From NCBI RefSeq assembly GCF_041260665.1, contig NZ_JBGCCT010000008.1:124001-188000 (forward strand): a DNA stretch of 64,000 nt. Reading direction: 5' to 3'. Position 1 is the first letter of the stretch; the number at the start of each line of letters is the position of its first letter. Under the pieces are notes generated by a model. The model was not told where the DNA came from and searched no databases. It was given only the letters and a program-made list of their open reading frames with translations. Shown piece by piece: positions 57,459 to 64,000 of this stretch. The position numbers and the translations under genes were made by a program. This DNA is from Catenulispora sp. GP43. GTDB taxonomy: Bacteria > Actinomycetota > Actinomycetes > Streptomycetales > Catenulisporaceae.

Positions 57459-59527
57459 ACGGCGACGCCGTCGCGGCCAGGCATTGTCTTGATCGGCTCG
57501 CCGAGCAGATAAGAGCTCTGATCGACGAGCGGTCCGCGACCGATCCCAGCGCCGGCGATCCCTTTCGTGGCCTGCGGTTGTCGCAGGACCACGTCGGCTG
57601 GCTGTTGGACGCCGGAAGCCTGGATGCCGGAAGCCCGGGCGCCGGAAGCCTGGATGCCGCGCCCGCCCCCGGGCAGGTGGCGATCGCGGTGCGGGAGTGG
57701 CCGCGGCTGGCCGAGCTCGCCGAGGTCTTCGCGCTGTCCGAGTTCGACGCGGCGGTCCTGGTCCTGGCCCTGGCACCGGATCTGGACCGGGTCTTCGAGT
57801 CCTGCTACGGCTACCTGAACGACGACGTGACCCGGCGCCGCGCCACCGTCGGCCTGGCGCTGGACCTGTGCGGCCACAACGCCTGGGACCCGGCGGCGCG
57901 AGCCCGGTTCGGACGCGGGGCGCCGCTGGTCGAGGGCGGCCTGCTGGAGTTGGAAGACACCGAGCGGCCGCTGTTGTCGCGGACGCTGCGGGTCCCCGAT
58001 CGCGTGGTGGCGCACTTGTTGGGCGACGACACGCCCGACGATGTCCTGCACGGATTGCTCCAGACGGCCGACGGCCTCGGCGTGCGCGGCGGCGCGGCCG
58101 AACCGGACGCCGCCACCCGCGCCGAGATCGAGCGCCGTCCCGGCCTGGTGGATCTGCTGCGCACCGGTCCGACCCTGATCCAGCTGCGCGAGCAGCGCAA
58201 AGGCAGCGCCGACGCGGTCGCGCTGGCGCTGTTCGCCGCGGCCGGCCGTCCGGCGCTGCGGATCACGCTGACCGAACAGGTCCTGGCCCGCGCCGAGCAG
58301 TTCGTGCCCGCGCTGGTCCGCGAGGCCCGGCTGCGCGGCGCCGGCCTGGTGGTGGTCCTGCCCGAACCGGCCGACCCCGGGCCGCTGTGCACCGACCGGA
58401 TCCCGGTCGTGCTGGTCGGCGAGGTGCGGCGGGAATCCGGCGGCTGGCCGGTGCGTCCGCTGGTGGTGGACGTGCAGTCCCCGCCCGGCGGCTCCCCGGA
58501 GTGGGTCGCGCGCTGGCGTGCCGAGCTCGGGCCGATCGCGCCGGACACCGACCTGGAGGCCACGGTCGCCCCGTTCCGGCTGACCGCCACCGGGATCGCC
58601 CGCGCGGCCGGGACGGCCCGGGCGCTGGCCGCACTGGAGGACCGGCAGCCGGACGAGACGCACATCCGACGCGCGGCCAGACAGGAGAACGCCCGCGGCA
58701 TGGGACCGGGGGTGCGGCACGTCGAGCCCGCCGTCGGCTGGCCGGACCTGGTCCTGCCCGAGACCGAGGGCGCGCGCCTGCGCGAGCTGGTGGACCGGGT
58801 CCGCAACCGCGACCGGGTCCTGGGCACCTGGGGCCTGCGCACCGGCGGCGGCCGCGGCCGCGGGGTCGCGGCGCTGTTCGCCGGGGAGTCCGGGACCGGC
58901 AAGACCCTCGCGGCCGAGGTCGTCGCCGGCGAGCTGGGCCTGGACCTGTACGTGGTCGAACTCAGCGCCCTGGTGGACAAGTACGTCGGGGAGACCGAGA
59001 AGAACCTGGAGCGGCTGTTCGCCGAGGCCGACCGGGTCGACGCGGTCATCCTGTTCGACGAGGCCGACGCGGTGTTCGGCAAGCGCTCGGAGACCAAGGA
59101 CGCGCACGACCGCTACGCCAACATGGAAAGCGCCTATCTGTTGCAGCGCCTGGAATCCTTCAACGGCGTCGCCCTGCTGACCACCAACCTGCGCGCCAAC
59201 ATCGACGACGCCTTCACCCGCCGCTTCGACCTGATCGTCGACTTCCCCTTCCCGGACGCCGCGCTGCGCAAGGCCCTGTGGCAGCGCTGCCTGTCCGGTC
59301 CGGTCCCGCTGGACCCCGACGTCGCCGACGGCACCGCCCTGGACCCGGTCGCCGACCGCTTCGAGCTGGCCGGCGGCGCGATCCGGGCCGCCGCCACCAC
59401 CGCGGCCTACCTGGCCGCGGCCGGCGCCCGCGCGGTGGGCGCCGAGGACCTGCTCACCGGGGCGCGGCGGGAGTACCGGAAGATGGGCCGGCTGTCGGAG
59501 GAGGACCTGGTCGGCCTCGAATTCTGA
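57455..59527 (+). CDS. eCIS AAA+ ATPase (Afp15-like)
   Basis: A 690-residue ATPase. Residues 80-430 hold the N-terminal winged-helix and a degenerate first ATPase-like domain (PRLAELAEVFALSEFDAAVL, LALAPDLDRVFESCYGYLND, with no Walker A). The C-terminal AAA domain has Walker A GESGTGKT (477-484), Walker B VILFDEAD (~531-538), and the arginine-finger region FTRRFDLIVDFPFP. Afp15-type ATPases are needed to assemble or recycle sheath. A short tandem repeat (DAGSLDAGSPGAGSLDA, nt ~57608-57660) lies near residue 55. GTG 57455 overlaps the previous stop; a 10-bp hairpin follows the gene. Confidence 0.94.
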   Translation: MNGDAVAARHCLDRLAEQIRALIDERSATDPSAGDPFRGLRLSQDHVGWLLDAGSLDAGSPGAGSLDAAPAPGQVAIAVREWPRLAELAEVFALSEFDAAVLVLALAPDLDRVFESCYGYLNDDVTRRRATVGLALDLCGHNAWDPAARARFGRGAPLVEGGLLELEDTERPLLSRTLRVPDRVVAHLLGDDTPDDVLHGLLQTADGLGVRGGAAEPDAATRAEIERRPGLVDLLRTGPTLIQLREQRKGSADAVALALFAAAGRPALRITLTEQVLARAEQFVPALVREARLRGAGLVVVLPEPADPGPLCTDRIPVVLVGEVRRESGGWPVRPLVVDVQSPPGGSPEWVARWRAELGPIAPDTDLEATVAPFRLTATGIARAAGTARALAALEDRQPDETHIRRAARQENARGMGPGVRHVEPAVGWPDLVLPETEGARLRELVDRVRNRDRVLGTWGLRTGGGRGRGVAALFAGESGTGKTLAAEVVAGELGLDLYVVELSALVDKYVGETEKNLERLFAEADRVDAVILFDEADAVFGKRSETKDAHDRYANMESAYLLQRLESFNGVALLTTNLRANIDDAFTRRFDLIVDFPFPDAALRKALWQRCLSGPVPLDPDVADGTALDPVADRFELAGGAIRAAATTAAYLAAAGARAVGAEDLLTGARREYRKMGRLSEEDLVGLEF

Positions 59528-59543
59528 CGGACCGGAGCTTGAT

Positions 59544-59573
59544 CAGGGCCCTGACTTTTTGATCAGGGCCCTG
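59544..59573. terminator. Hairpin ending the eCIS operon
   Basis: Two copies of CAGGGCCCTG (59544-59553, 59564-59573) flank ACTTTTTGAT. Each is itself palindromic and together they form a 10-bp stem with a 10-base loop, 16 bp after the ATPase stop. It arose from a 20-bp period duplication of TTGATCAGGGCCCTG. Confidence 0.6.
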
Positions 59574-59759
59574 GCTTCGTCGGGCGCCGGCAGCGCGGCA
59601 TCGGGAACCCGGTCGTGGCAGCTAAGGGCAGCCTTGCCTCAAGCTGAGCAGGGGTGCGTCCGGGCCGGCGCGCGTACGAACAGTGGTTCGGCCGCCACGC
59701 GGTTAGGGTCGTACTCGACAGGATGTCCACCTGTCGGTCTCGACCGGAAGGAGGCCGCC

Positions 59760-59918
59760 GTGGCAGCGTCAAGAGGACGACCCTCGGGCCTCATGCTAAT
59801 GGTTTTCATCGCCGGTGGACTGCTCATGGTAGGGGCCATCCAGGCCGGCAGCGCCATGCTCGTGATCATCACCCTCCTGCTCATGGTGGTGAGCGTGGAC
59901 GCTCTGCGCCGCCGCTGA
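59760..59918 (+). CDS. Small membrane protein, 52 residues
   Basis: GTG 59760, eight bases after a strong GGAAGGAGG, opens a 52-residue protein with two hydrophobic segments: SGLMLMVFIAGGLLMVGAIQ and GSAMLVIITLLLMVVSVDAL, then a basic end RRR. Probably a hairpin of two helices in the cytoplasmic membrane. Small membrane proteins of this kind are common in actinomycetes but I cannot name a function. A strong terminator follows 24 bp after the stop. Confidence 0.75.
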   Translation: MAASRGRPSGLMLMVFIAGGLLMVGAIQAGSAMLVIITLLLMVVSVDALRRR

Positions 59919-59942
59919 ACCTCCGACCCACCGCCTTCTCAC

Positions 59943-59976
59943 CGGGTGGCCGCCGATCGCAGTCGGCGGCCACCCG
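59943..59976. terminator. Strong hairpin terminator
   Basis: CGGGTGGCCGCCGA pairs perfectly with TCGGCGGCCACCCG around the 6-base loop TCGCAG (14-bp stem), 25 bp downstream of the 52-residue membrane protein gene. There is no T-run, as is usual for actinomycete terminators. Confidence 0.85.
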
Positions 59977-60063
59977 CCGCTGTCCGGGGACCCCGCGCCG
60001 GACCGGTTAGCGCTATGTGGGTGAACGGCGTTTCAAGCTCTTCATGTCGGTTACCCGGCGTCA

Positions 60064-61608
60064 ATGACCGAAAAGGCGTACTGGACGACGAACGGCGGCA
60101 CCACCGGCTACCCGAGCCTGGAGGGCCGAGGCCGGGCCGCCGTGGCGGTCATCGGCGGCGGGGCCGCCGGGTTGTGGACGGCCTGGGAGTTGGCGCGCAC
60201 CGGCCGCCGGGTGGCCCTGCTGGAAGCCGGCCGGGTCGCCGAGGCGGCCAAGGGCGCCGGCGCCGGCCGCGCCTCGGTCGTGCAGACGCCGGCCCACAGC
60301 CGGATCGCCCGCGTCGCCGGCGCCGAAGCCGCGCGCTCCTACGCCGAGGCGCAGGCACAAGCCGTGGAACACATCGCCGAGGTCGCCGGCCTGCTCGACG
60401 TCGAGTGCGACCTGGAGCGCAGCACGGCCTACCTGTACGCCGCCGACGAACACGGTCTGCCGGCGCTGCACGAGGAACTGGCCGCCGCACACGGTGCCGG
60501 CGTGCCGGCCGTGTACGGCACCGGTGTCGGCACCGGCGCGCGGCTGCCGTTCGCCGTGGCCGGCGCGCTGTACGTCGACGAGCAGATCCAGTTCCACCCC
60601 TGCCGACTGCTCGCGGGCATCGCCCGAGACCTGGTCCGGCGCGGTTCGGCGGTGTACGAGCACAGCCGGGTCGTGACCGTCGACGTGGGAGAACCCTGCG
60701 TCGTCATGACCGAGAGCGGCGCCTCGGTCGCCGCCGAGCACGTGGTGGTCGCCACCGGATACCCGATCACCGCGACCGACGGGGCGCGGCGCGCGCTGCG
60801 GCCCCGGCGTGAGCTGCTGGTGGCCGGGGCGGTGCCGGCCGAGCGGGCGCCGCGGGGGATGTACGCGGCGGTGGGGGAGTCCGGGGTGTCGGTCCGCAGC
60901 GCGCCGCTGGACGACGGGCGCCGGCTGGTGGTCGTGGCGGGGGAGCGGTACGAGCCCGGGTCCGGCGGTGTCGAGGAGCGCTACGCGCGGCTGGCGGCGT
61001 GGGCGGCGGCGAACGTGGGCCTCAGCGATGTGCGGTACCGCTGGTCGGCCCAGGACTACCAGACCGATGACCGCCTGCCGCTGATAGGGCGGGCCTCGGC
61101 GGTCCCGGGGCGGCAGTGCCAGTGGGTCGCGACCGGCTCGGCCGGCTGGGACGCGACGGCCGCTGTGCTGGCCGGGCGGCTCATCACCGCCGGGATCCGC
61201 GGCACCCGGCCCGCGCCGTGGACGGCCGCGTTCGCGCTGGAGCGGGTGGACAAAGAGCCGTGTTCGGCGCAGGACTGGAGCGGGCCGGCGCGCTCGGTGG
61301 TGCGGCACCGGATCGAGCCGGACGAGCGGGACGCGCTGGACGCCATCCGGCCCGGCGACGGCGCGGTGGTGGACGTCGGCGGCGAGCACTGCGCCGCGTT
61401 CCGGGACGACAGCGGCCTGCTGCACCTGGTGTCGGCGCTGTGTCCGCACCGGGGGTGCACGGTCGGGTTCAACGACGCGGAGAAGACGTGGGAGTGTCCC
61501 TGCCACGGTTCCCGGTTCGGCACCGACGGGGCCCTGTTGCAGGGGCCGGCGGCCGAGCCGCTGGCGCCGGCCCGGGCGTATCTGGCCATGGCCGCGGCGG
61601 CGGAGTAG
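60064..61608 (+). CDS. FAD-dependent oxidoreductase fused to a Rieske [2Fe-2S] domain
   Basis: A 514-residue two-domain enzyme. Residues 25-400 are a DAO (D-amino-acid oxidase-like) flavoprotein: VAVIGGGAAGLWTAWELART, the FHPCRLLAGIARDLVRRG region and AEHVVVATGYPIT. Residues ~415-510 form a Rieske domain with CPHRGC and CPCHGSRFGTDG (two Cys-His pairs). DAO-Rieske fusions oxidise amines or similar donors and pass electrons through the cluster; the true substrate is unknown. ATG 60064; preceded by a possible weak promoter. No ferredoxin partner next door. Confidence 0.9.
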   Translation: MTEKAYWTTNGGTTGYPSLEGRGRAAVAVIGGGAAGLWTAWELARTGRRVALLEAGRVAEAAKGAGAGRASVVQTPAHSRIARVAGAEAARSYAEAQAQAVEHIAEVAGLLDVECDLERSTAYLYAADEHGLPALHEELAAAHGAGVPAVYGTGVGTGARLPFAVAGALYVDEQIQFHPCRLLAGIARDLVRRGSAVYEHSRVVTVDVGEPCVVMTESGASVAAEHVVVATGYPITATDGARRALRPRRELLVAGAVPAERAPRGMYAAVGESGVSVRSAPLDDGRRLVVVAGERYEPGSGGVEERYARLAAWAAANVGLSDVRYRWSAQDYQTDDRLPLIGRASAVPGRQCQWVATGSAGWDATAAVLAGRLITAGIRGTRPAPWTAAFALERVDKEPCSAQDWSGPARSVVRHRIEPDERDALDAIRPGDGAVVDVGGEHCAAFRDDSGLLHLVSALCPHRGCTVGFNDAEKTWECPCHGSRFGTDGALLQGPAAEPLAPARAYLAMAAAAE

Positions 61609-61723
61609 TGGTCGCAGCGCGTACGCAACACCTTGCGTGGACGTTTGGGCGCCTGTGAGCGGGTAACCAAGGGGAAACCCATGGATCCATGGAATGTTCC
61701 ACGTTCAGCACCTGGAGGATGTC

Positions 61724-62023
61724 GTGTTGTCTCTCACCGATCGGGCCGCGGCGGCCATTCAGGTCCTGACCTCGAATTCCGAGCTGCCATCGGAGACCGC
61801 CGGGCTGCGCATCGTCGCGGCCGACCCGAGTATGAACGGCAACCAGGACCAGTTCTCGGCGGTGCTGGCCACCGGGCCCGACGCCGGGGACCAGGTCGTG
61901 GAGTCCGGGCCGGCGCGCATCTTCCTGGAGAGCACGGCCGCCACCGTGCTCGACGGGCGTGAGCTCGACGCGACGGTGGACGTGGACGGGAGCGTGAAGT
62001 TCGTGGTGGGGCCGGGGATCTAG
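61724..62023 (+). CDS. HesB/IscA-like protein without cysteines
   Basis: A 99-residue protein with the Fe-S biosynthesis (HesB/IscA) fold pattern: LSLTDRAAAAIQVLTSNSEL, TAGLRIVAADPS, DQVVESGPARIFLESTAATV and LDGRELDATVDVDGSVKFVV. The three cysteines that bind iron or clusters in IscA (one after the first third, CxC at the end) are all missing, as in the actinomycete subgroup of such small proteins. GTG 61724, seven bases after CTGGAGG, is preferred over ATG 61694, which has no ribosome site. Function unproven; proximity to the Rieske enzyme may be chance. Confidence 0.8.
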   Translation: MLSLTDRAAAAIQVLTSNSELPSETAGLRIVAADPSMNGNQDQFSAVLATGPDAGDQVVESGPARIFLESTAATVLDGRELDATVDVDGSVKFVVGPGI

Positions 62024-62044
62024 GCGAACCTGGGGGATATCGGC

Positions 62045-62590
62045 ATGAAGCTCCTCGCCTACGCCGACCGGGCAGTCGCCCTGGTGAACACCGACGACCA
62101 CGGGACCGGCCACGACCGCCTCCAGTGCGGCGACGACGTCTGCCGCCTGCTGCCGCAGGGCTGGCGCGTATCCCCCACCGCGGCCCAGGCGGGCCTGGAC
62201 GAACTACGCGAGGTCCGGCCGCGGCTGCGGCGCGTGTTCGAACTCGCGGCCACCGGCCGCCCCGAGCGCGCCACCGAGGCCCTGAACAAGCTGTTGTGCG
62301 ACTTCCCCGTCTCGGCCGCCATCAGCGACCACGCCGACGGTGACTGGCACCTGCACCTCACCGACGAGCCGTACGGCCCGGCACGCTCGTACGTGACCGG
62401 GGCGACGTTCGGGCTGGCGTACACCATCGCCGAGCGGGGGCCGGAGCGGCTGGGGCTGTGCGAGGCGCTGCCGTGCCGGGCGGTGTTCGTGGACACCACG
62501 ACGAACAGCTCGCGGCGGTATTGCTCGGACCGGTGCGCGACGAGGGCGAATGTCGCCGCCTATCGGGCTCGGCGGCGCGGGGACGGGTAG
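62045..62590 (+). CDS. CGNR zinc-finger protein (ABATE domain)
   Basis: A 181-residue predicted transcription regulator. The N-terminal stress-responsive ABATE domain (LLAYADRAVALVNTDDHGTG, LDELREVRPRLRRVFELAAT) precedes a C-terminal zinc finger of the form C-x4-C-x13-C-x3-C (LCEALPCRAVFVDTTTNSSR and RYCSDRCATRANVAAYRARR). The CGNR box is changed: CATRANV replaces the usual CGNRxK. Starts 21 bp after the HesB-like gene, so possibly the same transcript. Confidence 0.88.
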   Translation: MKLLAYADRAVALVNTDDHGTGHDRLQCGDDVCRLLPQGWRVSPTAAQAGLDELREVRPRLRRVFELAATGRPERATEALNKLLCDFPVSAAISDHADGDWHLHLTDEPYGPARSYVTGATFGLAYTIAERGPERLGLCEALPCRAVFVDTTTNSSRRYCSDRCATRANVAAYRARRRGDG

Positions 62591-62601
62591 GGCTCGGCTC
62601 G

Positions 62602-64000
62602 CTAAGCCCCCTCGGCGAACGGATCGGCGATCCCCACGTACCGCGTCTCCAAATACTCCTCGATCCCCTCCAGCCCGCCCTCGCGGCCGATCCCGGACTG
62701 CTTCACCCCGCCGAAGGGCGCCGCCGGGTTCGACACGATGCCGGTGTTCAGTCCGATCATGCCGGCGTCGAGGCGTTCCACCAGGCGCAGGCCCCGGTTC
62801 AGGTCCTTCGTGAACGCGTACGCGACCAGCCCGTACTCCGTCGCGTTCGCCAGCTCGACGGCCTCGTCCTCGCTGTCGAAGGTGACGATCGGGGCGACCG
62901 GGCCGAAGATCTCCTCGCGCAGGATCTCGGCGTCGGCGGGGATGCCGGTCAGGACGGTCGGCTCGTAGAAGTAGCCCGCCCCGGGGACTCTGCGGCCGCC
63001 GGTGAGGACCTTGGCGCCGCTGTCCACCGCCGCGTCGACCAGGTGCTCCACCTTGCTGCGGGTGTCCTCGTCGACCAGCGGGCCGATCTTGACGTCCGGC
63101 AGGGTGCCGCGGCCGAGGGTGTGCTCGCGGAAGCGGGCGGTGAGGCGGTCGGCGAAGGTGTCGGCGATGGAGCTCTCGACCAGCAGGCGGTTGGCCGCCG
63201 TGCACGCCTCGCCGCCGTTGCGCAGCTTGGCGAGCATCGCGCCGTCCACGGCCCGGTCCAGGTCGGCGTCGGCGAAGACGATCAGGGGCGCGTTGCCGCC
63301 CAGCTCCATCGACACGCGCAGCACCTGCTCGGCGGAGTCCGCGATCAGGCGGCGGCCCACCTCGGTCGAGCCGGTGAAGGACAGCTTGCGCAGGCGCGGA
63401 TCGCGGATCAGCGGGCCGGTGACCGCGCCGGCGTGGCGGGTCGGGATCACGTTGACCACGCCGTCGGGGACGCCGGCCTCGATCAGGGTCTGGGCCAGCA
63501 GCAGCGTTGTCAGGGGCGTGAGAGTGGCCGGTTTGAACACGACCGTGCAACCGGCGGCCAGCGCCGGGCCGAGCTTGCGGGTGCCCATGGCCAGCGGGAA
63601 GTTCCACGGGGTGATCAGCAGGCTCGGGCCCACCGGGCGCTTGGCGACCAGCAGGCGCGACTTGCCGTCCGGCGCCGTCTGGTAGCGGCCGGCCACCCGG
63701 TTGGTCTGCTCGGAGAACCAGCGCAGGAACTCCGCGCCGTAGGCGACCTCGGCGCGGGAGTCGGTCAGCGGCTTGCCCATCTCCAGCGTCATCAGCAGCG
63801 CGAAGTCCTCGGAGCGGGCGATGACGAGGTCGAACGCCTTGCGCAGGATCTCCGCCCGCTCGCGCGGCGCCGTCCGCGCCCACGAGGCCTGGGCGGCGTG
63901 CGCCGCGCCGAGCGCCTCCTGTCCGTCGGCGGCCGACGCGCTGGCGATCGTCAGCAGCAACTCGCCGGTCGAGGGGTCGTGGACGTCCAGGGTCGCGCCG
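62602..64000 (-). CDS. gabD: NAD(P)-dependent aldehyde dehydrogenase (succinate-semialdehyde type), start outside window
   Basis: The frame stays open to base 64000, so a few N-terminal residues are missing; about 465 residues remain, near the usual 480. The cofactor/catalytic motifs are ITPWNFPLAMGTRKLGPALA, SFTGSTEVGRRLI, the general base Glu in SMELGGNAPLIVFADAD and the nucleophile Cys in RNGGEACTAANRLLVESSIA. EEIFGPVAPIVTFDSEDEAV and GREGGLEGIEEYLETRYVGI end it. ETRY and the LGGNAP/GEAC pattern match the SSDH/GabD branch, which oxidises succinate semialdehyde to succinate. Convergent on the CGNR gene. Confidence 0.9.
   Translation of the reverse strand, partial: GATLDVHDPSTGELLLTIASASAADGQEALGAAHAAQASWARTAPRERAEILRKAFDLVIARSEDFALLMTLEMGKPLTDSRAEVAYGAEFLRWFSEQTNRVAGRYQTAPDGKSRLLVAKRPVGPSLLITPWNFPLAMGTRKLGPALAAGCTVVFKPATLTPLTTLLLAQTLIEAGVPDGVVNVIPTRHAGAVTGPLIRDPRLRKLSFTGSTEVGRRLIADSAEQVLRVSMELGGNAPLIVFADADLDRAVDGAMLAKLRNGGEACTAANRLLVESSIADTFADRLTARFREHTLGRGTLPDVKIGPLVDEDTRSKVEHLVDAAVDSGAKVLTGGRRVPGAGYFYEPTVLTGIPADAEILREEIFGPVAPIVTFDSEDEAVELANATEYGLVAYAFTKDLNRGLRLVERLDAGMIGLNTGIVSNPAAPFGGVKQSGIGREGGLEGIEEYLETRYVGIADPFAEGA

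Noticed and set aside
40123-59527. Prophage or type VI secretion system
   Set aside because: No integrase, capsid, portal, terminase, holin or T6SS TssJLM/ClpV genes. Pvc16-type, DUF6760 and Afp15-like ATPase genes point to eCIS instead.
61681-61690. ATGGATCCAT palindrome as an operator or start of the HesB-like gene
   Set aside because: It is a chance 10-bp palindrome; the ribosome site CTGGAGG and family length place the start at GTG 61724.

Overview
This is about 64 kb of very GC-rich DNA with strong third-position GC bias, frequent GTG starts, many ATGA/GTGA start-stop overlaps, an ECF42-type sigma factor, thioredoxin/DUF4395 and CGNR proteins, and an actinobacterial extracellular contractile injection system (eCIS). 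It fits a Streptomyces-like or Catenulispora-like soil actinomycete; the genus is a guess. I see no tRNA, rRNA, integrase, transposase, capsid, terminase or CRISPR array.

Layout. 1-20.5 kb is a mosaic of small metabolic and regulatory units: the end of a sugar-binding protein, two covalent-FAD (berberine-bridge type) oxidoreductases, an ECF42 sigma factor, two SDRs, a thioredoxin-reductase-like enzyme, a valine-type dehydrogenase with an Lrp regulator, a PhzS-like monooxygenase, an MFS/MarR pair, TetR/methyltransferase and XRE/SDR divergent pairs. Two spots here are decayed: a sigma-factor/NADH-dehydrogenase chimera (7441-8079) and a scrambled cupin/SPFH-like locus (11492-12176) whose pieces lie on opposite strands. 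20.5-31.2 kb is a furanose-utilisation cluster: a secreted GH127 beta-L-arabinofuranosidase with two ricin-type trefoils, a four-gene YtfQ/R/T-YjfF-like importer, a LacI regulator and an aldose 1-epimerase. Three copies of one 14-bp operator-like motif sit in front of these transcription units. 31.2-40 kb holds a zinc-free L31 protein, a secreted protein, a GNAT, a CDF metal exporter, the thioredoxin/DUF4395 pair, a lipoprotein, and a TetR-controlled acyl-CoA ligase plus MFS unit.

40.1-59.5 kb is the main feature, a complete-looking eCIS locus. In order it has a divergent membrane/lectin protein, then sheath, tube, a small tail-assembly protein, DUF6760, a 1154-residue repeat protein, second tube, LysM baseplate hub, VgrG-like spike, gp25, baseplate J, tail protein I, a zinc-ribbon/TM/discoidin protein, a LuxR-type regulator, a Pvc16-type terminator protein and the AAA ATPase. 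The structural genes account for assembly, baseplate and contraction. The least explained parts are the repeat protein, which sits where a ruler or cargo gene might be, and two unrelated single-span membrane proteins that each end in a sugar-binding-type domain and could link the particle to the envelope. No separate PAAR tip and no recognisable toxin is encoded here.

59.7-64 kb returns to housekeeping: a 52-residue membrane protein, a DAO-Rieske oxidoreductase, a cysteine-less HesB-like protein, a CGNR zinc-finger protein and the 3' part of an aldehyde (succinate-semialdehyde type) dehydrogenase that runs off the window.
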